A DNA stretch of 33,165 nt. It comes from Myxococcales bacterium (GTDB taxonomy: Bacteria > Myxococcota > Polyangia > Fen-1088). The translations under genes and the position numbers were made by a program. Positions within the stretch are counted from its first letter, which is position 1. Each line of letters begins with the position of its first letter. Location: assembly GCA_003155465.1 (NCBI GenBank), contig PMCR01000504.1, positions 1 to 33,165 of the forward strand, in the 5' to 3' direction. This document shows positions 15,028 through 23,095 of this stretch, in pieces. Under the pieces are notes generated by a model. The model worked only from the letters and a program-made list of their open reading frames with translations. It was not told the origin of the DNA and ran no database searches.

Positions 15028-16292
15028 TGGGACCTCATCGCCTTCGCGCGGCTGTCAGCCCCATCACCCAAGACCCCCAACACCTCCAAGACGCGTTCAA
15101 AGCGCCCGACCCAGGTGTGCGCGCGGAGGCACCTCTCGCGACCCCGCTGGGCGATACTCTGCCGCCGGCCTTGATTGGCCAGCAGGTCCTGGGCTACCTC
15201 CACACACTCGTCGGCGGATGAGAAGCAGCCGATCTCCTTGCCTATGTCGAAGTGCTCGGCCAGCTCCGGGTTGTACGACGTCAAGTAGACCGCCGTTCCC
15301 ACGGCCGGGCCATCGAAATCGCGCGCCTTGACGTTCTTCAGATCTGGCGACCAGCCAATTCCGCCCAGTCCCAGGATGATTTTCGATCGCCGAAAGAGAC
15401 GGACCATCTCGTCATCAGTGACTAGCCCACCCGGCCACCCCGCCCCTGCCGTGCGCACGGGCAACCCCAGGCGGCGAAGCTTGTCGATGAAGACCCGTCG
15501 GAATCCATAGGCCTGCCCCACGAAGCAGACATCCACGTCCTGCGGTTCGGGTGCGGGCGAGTACCGGTCGGTGTCGCACCCTTCCGGTAGGTAGATCGGG
15601 TTCCCGCCCTCGGCCATGTACCATAGGCAGGCGATGCGGGCTGACGTCCACGCTAGGTCGAGCCGCGACGCGAGCGGCAGCTGACCGCCACGTTGACCGC
15701 CGAACATCTCGCCGTCCCACGACTGCTTGTCGTCGAAACACATTCCCACGACCGGCGCCCCAGTGATCTTTCTCACCTGGTCCACGGTGTCGGCGAGCAA
15801 TTCCACCGCCGACGCGTACGTGAACACCCAGTCGATCTTCCGTTGACGCGAAACCTCGGTTGCATAGTCGAGAAAAGCGTCGCACGCCGTTTGTCTTGCA
15901 GCGATGGCAGTCGGATCCCTCCGCAGAAGCGCAGCGTGGTCAAGCCCGCAGGCGACATTGTCGAAGTGGCTCAATGGCCCGAGAGCCTGAAGAGGGCGAA
16001 GGAGTTGACTGTGCCAGGAAAGAAGGGGGACGAAGGCGAGTGTGTGGATTTCCCCTAGACGCCGCGGCTCAATCGAAAGCCCTCGTGCAGACAGGCGCTC
16101 TCGCGTTCTCTCGGCCACGAGTCCATCTGAATAGTGCAGCCCCAAGCTGCGGGCTCGCTGGGCGTAGTACTCACGGCGGTCTCGGTACTCGTTGAGAAGC
16201 AGCGCCGCCCGCAGGTCGCCGTTGGCCGAAGCCAGCACATCGGCTCCGTAGGTCACCGCCCCACGCGCAAGATCAGAAAGCCGCCGCCTCAT
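15024..16292 (-). CDS. CgeB-like glycosyltransferase (second copy)
   Basis: 422 residues of the CgeB-like GT-B type, with a longer N-terminal region than the gene at 8842. Markers are VVGMCFDDKQSWD (181-193), YLPEGCDTDRYSP (234-246), DVCFVGQAYGFRR (254-266), and the C-terminal site NVKARDFDGPAVGTAVYLTS (320-339), matching the 'R-F-E-P-A-G' block of the family. It probably transfers a sugar to the growing repeat unit. The ATG is preceded by GGAGAAGAAGG at a slightly long spacing. It is coupled to the epimerase gene through ATGA. Divergence from the first CgeB-like protein is high, so the two likely use different donors or acceptors. Confidence 0.82.
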   Translation of the reverse strand: MRRRLSDLARGAVTYGADVLASANGDLRAALLLNEYRDRREYYAQRARSLGLHYSDGLVAERTRERLSARGLSIEPRRLGEIHTLAFVPLLSWHSQLLRPLQALGPLSHFDNVACGLDHAALLRRDPTAIAARQTACDAFLDYATEVSRQRKIDWVFTYASAVELLADTVDQVRKITGAPVVGMCFDDKQSWDGEMFGGQRGGQLPLASRLDLAWTSARIACLWYMAEGGNPIYLPEGCDTDRYSPAPEPQDVDVCFVGQAYGFRRVFIDKLRRLGLPVRTAGAGWPGGLVTDDEMVRLFRRSKIILGLGGIGWSPDLKNVKARDFDGPAVGTAVYLTSYNPELAEHFDIGKEIGCFSSADECVEVAQDLLANQGRRQSIAQRGRERCLRAHTWVGRFERVLEVLGVLGDGADSRAKAMRSQ

Positions 16293-16615
16293 GCGCTCGT
16301 TGCACCTTCTTCTCCGGCTCTGACCGATCCCCTTCTTGTCGCTCCGGTCTTGTTTCGAGCCTTTTCCACCGCGGCATCTTGGGCGACGATCTTCTGGCAG
16401 CTAGTGTCCCCGTAGACTTCCTCGCCGTCAAGGCTGAAAACGCAGCGTGGCCAAGTCTGTCCCGGCCGTGTCGACAGTCGCCAACGCCGAGACCCAGCCG
16501 AATTCATCCGCGACGTCTGCGTGGTCGGGTAGGATCGGGGATAAGCTTCCTTCTCGGTTCAGGCCGCCATACGCCGATTCGGAGTTGCCCAGAGGTTCTT
16601 TGTCTAAGAGAGACC
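16293..16615. other. Divergent intergenic region, CgeB-like operon / second radical SAM gene
   Basis: About 320 bp with no convincing gene. A 72-codon minus-strand frame (16507-16289) ends in an ATGA overlap with the CgeB-like start, but it has no ribosome site and weak third-position bias. On the plus strand AAGAGAGA just before 16616 is the ribosome site. I found no promoter pair that stands out on either strand. Confidence 0.4.
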
Positions 16616-17968
16616 ATGAACATCCTGCTCCTGATGCCCCCCGAGCCCTTCTTCTCTCCCTTTTCCACCGCGGAGAAACGCATTCCCATCGGGATTGCCT
16701 ATCTGATGGAGGTCCTTGCTCGCCGTGGTCATCACGTCGAATTCGTGGACTGCTATCTCGACCCAGAAGCGTTGTGGCGTTCAGACCTCTGGCGGCGACC
16801 AAATTTCGATCTGGTTGGAATCCAGGCCAACACCATCTGTCTGGATGGGGTCATCCGCCTAGCCACCTTCTGGCAAAGACTGCGTGAGTCCGGGCGCTGG
16901 AAGGGCAAGCTGGTTCTAGGGGGGCCCGCCACTGCTACCCACCTTGATAGTTTTCCAGCGTGGATCGACCATGTGGTGGTCGGCGAAGGGGAGAACGCGA
17001 TACTGAAGCTCGCCGACGGTACGTCGGAACGCGTGCTGCGGGAGCCCTGGAATCGATCTTTGGACGACCTGCCGTTGCCGGGATTCGAGCCTTTCCTCAA
17101 GCTCCCCTACGACTGGTCGTCGCATTGGTTGCCGGGCCGGCGACTCGTCAACCTCAACACCAGCCGAGGCTGTCCGTTCGAATGTACCTTCTGTTCGGTG
17201 AGTTCTGTGTGGGGTCGGCAGTACAGGGCCATGTCCGCCGAACGTACGGTGGAGTGGATGCAGCAGGTGAAGGCACTCGGCTTCCAGGCAGTCTACTTTC
17301 GCGAAGACAATTTTACGCTTAGGCGCGATCGCACCGTTACGTTTTGTGAGCAGGTTCTGGGACGGGATCTGCGAATGGAGTGGATCTGCGAAACGCGAGC
17401 CGATACGCTGGACGAATCGGTCATCACATTGATGGCACGCGCTGGATGCCGGGCCGTCTACATCGGGGTGGAATCCGGAAGTGATCGGGTCCTGCGCCTG
17501 CTCAAGAAGGGTGAAACCAAGGGGCAATTCCGTCAGGCGTTTGCGTCGCTTCGCCGGCACGGCATCTTCACCTATGCCAGCTTCGTGGTCGGACTGCCAG
17601 GCGCCTCACCCGCAGACGACGATGCCACCCGGAAGTTCAGCGACGAGCTGCGGCCGGATGTCAAAGGCTTCAACGTGTTCGTCGGCATTCCCCATAGTGA
17701 ACTCTATCGTCAGGCCCTGCCACAGGCCATGTTCACGGACTACCGTGGTCTGGTCTTCTTGAAAGGTCACAATGGGCGCGTGCGCGATTTCTACGGACCG
17801 CTTTCCCTACCCCGGATGGGCGTCCATGCGCTGAGCCGGCTCGACAGCCGCTGCAAGAAGTCCCTGGGCTGGTCGGTCCCCGCACACCACGTTGTCGAAC
17901 CCTTGGCCCGGGCATCCGCCCGCTTTGACCAAGCCCTGCGCCGGGCCCGTGCGGCCTGGCGAGGCTAG
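16616..17968 (+). CDS. B12-binding-type radical SAM enzyme (second copy)
   Basis: 450 residues. The start at 16616 is chosen for its ribosome site (AAGAGAGACC) and because the conserved N-terminus MNILLLMPPEPFF begins there; the frame is open for 79 more codons upstream but that part looks non-coding. The cobalamin-binding-type domain shows PIGIAYLMEVLARRGHHVEF (24-43), LVGIQAN and KLVLGGPATATH (98-109), and GEGEN (123-127). The radical SAM motif SRGCPFECTFCS (183-194) gives C186, C190 and C193. GVESGSDRVLRLLKKGET and FVVGLPGAS follow in the usual order. The C-terminal 90 residues are unassigned. It is related to but clearly distinct from the enzyme at 12495. The substrate is unknown; C-methylation or epimerisation of a glycan component is a reasonable guess. 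Confidence 0.88.
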   Translation: MNILLLMPPEPFFSPFSTAEKRIPIGIAYLMEVLARRGHHVEFVDCYLDPEALWRSDLWRRPNFDLVGIQANTICLDGVIRLATFWQRLRESGRWKGKLVLGGPATATHLDSFPAWIDHVVVGEGENAILKLADGTSERVLREPWNRSLDDLPLPGFEPFLKLPYDWSSHWLPGRRLVNLNTSRGCPFECTFCSVSSVWGRQYRAMSAERTVEWMQQVKALGFQAVYFREDNFTLRRDRTVTFCEQVLGRDLRMEWICETRADTLDESVITLMARAGCRAVYIGVESGSDRVLRLLKKGETKGQFRQAFASLRRHGIFTYASFVVGLPGASPADDDATRKFSDELRPDVKGFNVFVGIPHSELYRQALPQAMFTDYRGLVFLKGHNGRVRDFYGPLSLPRMGVHALSRLDSRCKKSLGWSVPAHHVVEPLARASARFDQALRRARAAWRG

Positions 17969-17984
17969 AGTGTGACGCCCCCGT

Positions 17985-19142
17985 TCAGGCGCCCGTCTTC
18001 TTGCCACATGAACGCGCGACCTCGGCCAAGAATCTGAACGTCTCGTCAGCGCAGCGCCGCCAGGAGTAGCGCTTTGCCCGCTCGAAGGATGATTGTGCCA
18101 ACTTGGCTCGCAAGGACGGCGAGTCGATCAGTTCCCTGAGAGCGCTGGCGATCTCGCTTGGCTTCTCTGGGTCAAAATAGACGCCAGCATCGCCAAGAAC
18201 TTCAGGCATCGGCCCGCGGTTGGAACACGCTATCGGCAACCCGGAAGCCATCCCTTCGAGCAGGATATTGGGCATGTTCTCGCAGGTTGAAGCGAACAAG
18301 CACAGGTCCGCACCAGCATAGCGGGTGTGCAATTCGTTGTGGGGGATCCTTCCCAGATAGCGCACAAACTCTGACCTGGGATCGACCCGCTCTAGTGTCT
18401 TTCTCAAGCGCGCCAGGGCGGGCGGATAGCTCGGCCCCACCAATTCCAGCAGTACTGGCAGCCCATCGGTCCGCAGTCGAGCCACTGCCTCGGCCACTTG
18501 CCACTGGTGCTTGTAGACATTGATGACCGACACATAGAGGATGCGAAATGGGCGCTCGGCCGAATAGTGCCCAATTGCCAACTGCTCTCGTGGCGGACAG
18601 ACGAAGTGGTCATCTACGCCATGAGGAATGATTGTCGTCTGGGCAGCGCTGTCCTTGATGACGCGCATGACTCCTTCCTGGGCGTACTGTGTGAGAAAGA
18701 CCAGGCCATCGGCCCGGCGAAAGCTGCGCGCCTGTGTCCAGCGTAGCAGCAACAGTCTTAGACTGGCCCACGTCCACCCGGACCGTCGCAGCTCGCGCCA
18801 TTCAAAAGGCAGCATGTTTCGGCTCATCGTCACGACCGGGTGAAAGTCACCAGAGTGCAAACTGCCAGGCACAAATAGCAACCCGCAGCCAGCCTCCCGA
18901 GCCAGTCTGGCAAGCCGGAATTGTTGCCAATAGAAGCGCCAGGGCAGACGTCCCTCCAGCAATGGCTGGCAACTCTTCACCAGCCAGGGACGATCATCGA
19001 CGCGATCCAGAATCCGCCGGGCACCCCAGACAACGACCTGCGAGAATCCGTGGGCCTGCGGATCGGCCACCCGCAACACTTCAACCAGATGGGTCACTGT
19101 ACCGCCATCCAGGAGGTTGGCGGCGTCGATGCCGAGGACCAT
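17985..19142 (-). CDS. Glycosyltransferase, GT4 family
   Basis: 385 residues with a full GT4 C-terminal domain: HGVDDHF (174-180), ILYVSVINVYKHQ (201-213, with the conserved phosphate-binding Lys at 211), VRYLGRIPHNEL, and ENMPNILLEGMASGLPIACS (288-307), which contains the EX7E motif (E288/E296). GVYFDPEKPSEIASALREL completes the family pattern. It is a retaining cytoplasmic sugar transferase. It is a single-gene unit, convergent with the radical SAM gene (16 bp apart). The ATG follows AAGGGGTGAGAG, which can serve as ribosome site. An 11-bp perfect hairpin lies 18 nt upstream in the 5' leader and may control it. Confidence 0.9.
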   Translation of the reverse strand: MVLGIDAANLLDGGTVTHLVEVLRVADPQAHGFSQVVVWGARRILDRVDDRPWLVKSCQPLLEGRLPWRFYWQQFRLARLAREAGCGLLFVPGSLHSGDFHPVVTMSRNMLPFEWRELRRSGWTWASLRLLLLRWTQARSFRRADGLVFLTQYAQEGVMRVIKDSAAQTTIIPHGVDDHFVCPPREQLAIGHYSAERPFRILYVSVINVYKHQWQVAEAVARLRTDGLPVLLELVGPSYPPALARLRKTLERVDPRSEFVRYLGRIPHNELHTRYAGADLCLFASTCENMPNILLEGMASGLPIACSNRGPMPEVLGDAGVYFDPEKPSEIASALRELIDSPSLRAKLAQSSFERAKRYSWRRCADETFRFLAEVARSCGKKTGA

Positions 19143-19160
19143 GACTGGCTCTCACCCCTT

Positions 19161-19191
19161 CCAACGAGGCCCTGCGGCCTGGCCTCGTTGG
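19161..19191 (-). repeat. Perfect 11-bp inverted repeat in the GT4 leader
   Basis: CCAACGAGGCC (19161-19171), a 9-nt loop, and GGCCTCGTTGG (19181-19191). Read as minus-strand RNA it forms a GC-rich stem ending 18 nt before the GT4 start codon, just ahead of the AAGGGG ribosome site. No T-tract follows, so it is more likely an operator or RNA control element than a terminator. Confidence 0.6.
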
Positions 19192-19559
19192 TCTGCGCCA
19201 GCCCGGGGACGCACACTCAGCATTGCGATATGGCTGTCGGGGTTCCGGGACGGATATTCGCCGCCAATAATCGGAGTCACGAAGGGGAGCATACCACACA
19301 GTCGGACGGCCTTGAGCGTAACTGAGTAACCCCTTTGCCATGTTTCGTTGCCGTGACAGCGTGGTCGCCAGAGTGGTCGCGGACGGTTTGCCTGGCCCCC
19401 ATCCCCATGATCGCCGGAGACGCGGTCGAGCCGGCCTGCGCCAGGTTCTGGCGGACGAACCGATGCCCCCATCGCACAAGGCGTGGACGGCCTCGCTGGG
19501 GTGAGTGGTCGCCGCAGCACACCTGGCAAAGACGCGAATTGGTATCGGACAAGAAGGGG

Positions 19560-19588
19560 TACACAGTCGTCGTTTCAGGGTGTACGCT
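19560..19588 (+). promoter_or_regulatory. Candidate leaderless promoter of the membrane protein gene
   Basis: TACACA (19560-19565, 4 of 6 match to TTGACA), 17 bp, TACGCT (19583-19588), then 6 nt to GTG 19595. The block TACGCTTG before the start codon recurs at 27774 in front of the DUF268 gene. Confidence 0.45.
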
Positions 19589-19594
19589 TGCGCC

Positions 19595-20836
19595 GTGAAC
19601 CAAGAGCGCGAGAGTCCATCTCACGTGCCGATTGTCATTGTCGTCGCAGCATCGTTCATTCTGATGCTGTGGTATGCCACCGCCAAGTTCGTTCCTTTCA
19701 TTTGGATGTTCGACCGCGGGATTGGATACGACGCTTTTCGATATCATATCTTTGCGCAGAGGAACGCGCAGTATTCGCTGCTCGACATACTTTCCACTTC
19801 TGACGTGGGTGAGTTCTCGCAGGCAGGCTACCCTGTCCTGCTTTCCCAGCTCTACCGACTGATAGCACCTGACCCCCTTGTGGGTTGCGTGTTCAATTGG
19901 CTGCTCTGGGTCGCGGCAGGGTTCCTTCTTGTCCCGTTGGCCAAGCCAGAATCCAGCCCTTCGACCCCTTTACCCTTTCTCACACTGTGGCTGCTCTATC
20001 CCGAGGCCATAGACTGGAGTGGCACGACCAGCAAGGAGCCGCTGGTGGCATTCGCGGTAGCCTGTGGACTCCGGATATGTTCTTCGCGCGCGCCGAGGTG
20101 GGCACAGATGCTCATCGTTGGGGCGCTTGCCGGCCTGATGCTCTGGGTCCGCAGCGTGGTTGCGCCCCTGGTCGTGCTCGCCTTCGGTATTTCATTGGAG
20201 TTTCGCAGGGCTTCTCCCCGATCCGCTTGGTCCCGTACTATCGTGCTCGCAGTGGCGGCAGTCGTCGCCCTCTACGTGGCGGGGGGCAACCCCGCAGATG
20301 AAGAAGAGACGAACAATCCGCTCGCAATCGCCGGGTACAGCCAGATGGAACAGACGTACTACGAAGGTCTCTCTAGTCGGTCTCTTCTGCGCCGGGCAGG
20401 ATCGCCCGACCGAGTCATGGATGCCTTCTATGTGCCTATCCGGGGTCTTACTCACCTTGTCAGTCCACTCTACTTCGACCCCTTTGCCCTCCCGTTTGCT
20501 GCCGTAGCGCAGCCAAGCGGAATGATTTGGCTCAGTGCGGGAGTATGCTCGGCGGCAACTCTGGCGATCCTCTTGGGGCTTATCGATCGTAGGTTGTGGA
20601 CGCGCAACCGAGCCATTCTTTTCGGAGTTCTGGTGTTGGGGCTGATGGCTCTCGGCTTGTCTGGGCTCATCCATGAACGCTATCGCTCCATCATCGTGGC
20701 CGCGCTACTGCCTCTCGGACTGCGTTCATTCCGCGAGGAGGCTGCGGCTCACGGCTGGCGTCGGCTGGCCATCAGTGGGGCCGTACTGCCGGTGTTTGTT
20801 TTCCTCCTATACCGAATCTTGCGGCAGTTCTCGTAG
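19595..20836 (+). CDS. Polytopic membrane protein of the polysaccharide locus (polymerase- or GT-C-like, unassigned)
   Basis: 413 residues from GTG 19595; ATG 19505 in the same frame is possible but gives a charged, poorly supported extension. The first membrane segment is at about 11-30 (VPIVIVVAASFILMLWYATA), and roughly 8-10 hydrophobic segments follow. A short motif GIGYDAFRYH (42-51) sits after the first segment, with DWSGTTSKEPLVAFAVACG in the middle; acidic or His residues in an early loop and a 'KEP' segment are reminiscent of EpsG/Wzy-like polymerases and GT-C transferases. I cannot assign it to a named family. Because a TPR-type Wzy/ligase is also present at 24515-27055, this one could be the true repeat-unit polymerase and the other a ligase, or the reverse. 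It is a single-gene unit convergent with the Wzc-like gene (30 bp apart). Confidence 0.78.
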   Translation: MNQERESPSHVPIVIVVAASFILMLWYATAKFVPFIWMFDRGIGYDAFRYHIFAQRNAQYSLLDILSTSDVGEFSQAGYPVLLSQLYRLIAPDPLVGCVFNWLLWVAAGFLLVPLAKPESSPSTPLPFLTLWLLYPEAIDWSGTTSKEPLVAFAVACGLRICSSRAPRWAQMLIVGALAGLMLWVRSVVAPLVVLAFGISLEFRRASPRSAWSRTIVLAVAAVVALYVAGGNPADEEETNNPLAIAGYSQMEQTYYEGLSSRSLLRRAGSPDRVMDAFYVPIRGLTHLVSPLYFDPFALPFAAVAQPSGMIWLSAGVCSAATLAILLGLIDRRLWTRNRAILFGVLVLGLMALGLSGLIHERYRSIIVAALLPLGLRSFREEAAAHGWRRLAISGAVLPVFVFLLYRILRQFS

Positions 20837-20866
20837 GATGCTTCCGGCGCGGCCGCAGGGAAAGCC

Positions 20867-23008
20867 TCAAGCAGCGCGATAGTAGCGCCCATAAGGGGCG
20901 TAGTATGAATAGTAACCGTACCCACCGGCGCGCCGATCAGTGCGATTGATGATGACCCCCAGGATGCGGGCCCGGGCGTCGTTGATCTGTCGGCGCGCAA
21001 AGGAAACCGCCTCCCTGGTGGTGTGGCCCGCGCGCACCACGAGAACAACGCCGTCGGCCAGATTGCCCAGGATTGCAGGATCGGTCACGAACCCGGCTGG
21101 AGGCGAATCCATCACCACCCGGCCGTAGTCCCGCCGGCATTGGTCAAGAATCTCCCGGAAACGCTCCGTGTGGATCAGCTCGGCCGGGTTCGGCGGCGTT
21201 GGTCCGCATGGAAGCACGTCCAGGTTGGGCACCTGGGAATGGCAAATCACGTCAGCCAACGCCGCATCCCCCATCATCACATTCGACAAGCCCCGGTCGG
21301 ACTTCAGGCCGAAGGATCGATGAATGCGCGGCTTGCGCATGTCGGTGTCGACCAACAAGACGCGAGACCCGCCCTGCGCCATGGTGATCGCCAGGCTGAT
21401 GGCTGCAGTGGTCTTTCCATCCTGGGGACCTGGGCTGGTCACCACCAGCACGTGCACTTCCTTCTCAGCCGAAAGGAACATTAGATTTGTGCGGATGGAG
21501 CGACAGGCCTCGGCCGCAGCCGACGTCGGGTCCTTGAACACCGTCAGGTCGCGTTCAGTTGCGTTTTCGACCGTGCGCTGCCTTGCGTGTACCAGAATTG
21601 GAAGCATGCCGAGCAACGGAGCGCCCACCAGCGCCTCGGCTGCTTCGGGGGTCTTGACTGTGTTGTCGAGGGCCTCGATGCCGAACGCCAGTACCAGGCC
21701 CACAACCAGGCCGGCAAACAGGCCGACAGCGAGATTGAACGTAAGGCGCGGACTGACCGGCCGCCGGGGTGTGGTGGCGCGGTCCAGGATGCGCACGTTG
21801 TTCGACCGCAGGAGTCCCGTCAGGTCAATCTCTTTCTGCCGCTGCGAGATCAAGCCAAACATCTTGGCGTTGTTGTCGGCGTCACGTGACAAGGGCCGGT
21901 ATTCGACCTCTAGCTTGGCCAATTCCAGGGCCTGCTGCTTTTCCTGGTGCATCCACTTGGAAAGCCCAGACTCAGTATCAAGCAGGGCCTGGTAGCGCTT
22001 GTCGAACGCCTTCAGCACCTGATCCAGCTCCCTTCGATAGTCGCGCTGGATTGCCTCCAGTTGTTTTTGGATGTTCTCGATCTTGGGATGCTTCTCGCCA
22101 TAGCGCGCATCCAGATCCGCCTTGACCTTCGAGAGGTCCAGATAGTTTTCGCGAAGCTTCTGCACCACCACATTGTCCCGGATCTCGGGCAGGCTCTCCC
22201 GTTCCGCGATATCATTCTTGGCAGCCAGGATCAACTTGCGGATCGACTCAATTTCGATCCGCCTGGCTTTCACGTCCGCCAGCTTCTGGTTCAACGCCTG
22301 CAGATTCTGGCGGGTCATGCCCTGCTTGTCGTCGAGGCTGATGTCCAGCAGGTTGCGGTCTTTCTTGAACTTGTAGAGTTCGAGTTCCGAGTCCTCAAGG
22401 CGTTTGCGAAGGTCGACAGTTTGCTCGCCAAGCCAGGAACCGGCCGTGCGCGCCCCCTCGAGCTTGTAGTCAAGATTCCTTTCGATGTACGTGTCGGCAA
22501 AGGCGTTTGCGATCCGAACCGCCCGCTCGGGATCGGTGTCACTGACCGTGATGTTGGCGATGCGGGAATCTCGAATCCCGAGGACCTTCACCCTCTTGAG
22601 CAGCCGGGAAACGACATCCTGGCGGAAGATTTGTTCCTCGTCATCTGGCCGGTCGAAACTCGGATCATGTGCCAGGCCCAGACGGTCAATGACCCTTTGC
22701 GAGTTTTCCCGCGAAAGAATGATGCGAAACTGGGTCTGCGAGAATTCGCGGTACATCCAGCCGCCAGGCCCCATCTCGATCACATCCTTGACCCCTTCCA
22801 GCACCTGGGGAGCGTTGGTCTCAATGATGATCGAGCAACTGGCCTCGTAGATCTGAGGCTGGCGTATTGTCCAGACGATCGTGCCGACCGTGGCCAGGAC
22901 CACCAGCGCGGCCACCACCGGCCATCGCTTGCGCACAACGCTAATGTAGTGCTGCAACTCCCGGCCAGAGCCAGAAGCCTTCGACGCAGACGCTTGTGCG
23001 GTATCCAT
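20867..23008 (-). CDS. Polysaccharide co-polymerase / tyrosine autokinase (Wzc-like BY-kinase)
   Basis: 713 residues. The N-terminal Wzz domain has a first membrane helix at about 30-48 and a long charged coiled-coil region (about 200-400) in the periplasm. A second helix near 425-445 (NLAVGLFAGLVVGLVLAFGI) is preceded by the Pro-rich PRRPVSPRL. The cytoplasmic kinase has Walker A SPGPQDGKTT (K532), Walker A' VLLVDTDMRKPR (D554, D556) and Walker B VVMDSPPAG (D634). The C-terminus is a tyrosine cluster with eight Tyr in the last 20 or so residues (YGYYSYY...YGRYY), the usual autophosphorylation tail. It should control chain length and export by phosphorylation cycles together with the Wza- and Wzy-like proteins. 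It is transcribed from its own promoter 87 bp after the WecA-like gene and seems to be leaderless. Confidence 0.93.
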   Translation of the reverse strand: MDTAQASASKASGSGRELQHYISVVRKRWPVVAALVVLATVGTIVWTIRQPQIYEASCSIIIETNAPQVLEGVKDVIEMGPGGWMYREFSQTQFRIILSRENSQRVIDRLGLAHDPSFDRPDDEEQIFRQDVVSRLLKRVKVLGIRDSRIANITVSDTDPERAVRIANAFADTYIERNLDYKLEGARTAGSWLGEQTVDLRKRLEDSELELYKFKKDRNLLDISLDDKQGMTRQNLQALNQKLADVKARRIEIESIRKLILAAKNDIAERESLPEIRDNVVVQKLRENYLDLSKVKADLDARYGEKHPKIENIQKQLEAIQRDYRRELDQVLKAFDKRYQALLDTESGLSKWMHQEKQQALELAKLEVEYRPLSRDADNNAKMFGLISQRQKEIDLTGLLRSNNVRILDRATTPRRPVSPRLTFNLAVGLFAGLVVGLVLAFGIEALDNTVKTPEAAEALVGAPLLGMLPILVHARQRTVENATERDLTVFKDPTSAAAEACRSIRTNLMFLSAEKEVHVLVVTSPGPQDGKTTAAISLAITMAQGGSRVLLVDTDMRKPRIHRSFGLKSDRGLSNVMMGDAALADVICHSQVPNLDVLPCGPTPPNPAELIHTERFREILDQCRRDYGRVVMDSPPAGFVTDPAILGNLADGVVLVVRAGHTTREAVSFARRQINDARARILGVIINRTDRRAGGYGYYSYYAPYGRYYRAA

Positions 23009-23017
23009 CGGGCGTAG

Positions 23018-23046
23018 ACGCTAGCGGGAAAACCGACCGGCCGCAA
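23018..23046 (-). promoter_or_regulatory. Candidate leaderless promoter of the Wzc-like gene
   Basis: On the minus strand: TTGCGG (23046-23041), exactly 17 bp, TAGCGT (23023-23018), then 9 nt to the ATG at 23008. No Shine-Dalgarno site is present in that gap. The layout is the same as before the TylF-type methyltransferase. Confidence 0.5.
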
Positions 23047-23095
23047 TGACGCGGACGGGGCGGGGCGGGAATAGCTCGTGACCTTGGGTGGCTCT

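Larger units (their letters stand above)
19143..19594. other. Divergent intergenic region, GT4 / membrane protein
   Basis: About 450 bp with no frame that looks coding. It contains the inverted repeat at 19161-19191 near its left end and a promoter for the membrane protein at its right end (19560-19588). Nothing else could be identified in the middle. Confidence 0.45.

Noticed and set aside
16289..16507. 72-codon minus-strand frame overlapping the CgeB-like start by ATGA
   Set aside because: No ribosome site, weak third-position GC bias and no recognisable motif; the overlap alone is not enough to call a gene.
16379..16615. Upstream extension of the second radical SAM frame
   Set aside because: The extension has low-complexity Pro/Arg sequence, while the conserved N-terminus and ribosome site begin at 16616.
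19143..19504. Small frames in the divergent intergenic region read as possible genes
   Set aside because: All have Arg/Pro/Trp-rich translations, no ribosome site and no support from neighbouring gene arrangement.
21947..23017. Plus-strand open frame of 356 codons opposite the Wzc-like gene
   Set aside because: Antisense to a well-defined kinase gene; the regular Leu/His pattern is the mirror image of its coiled-coil region.
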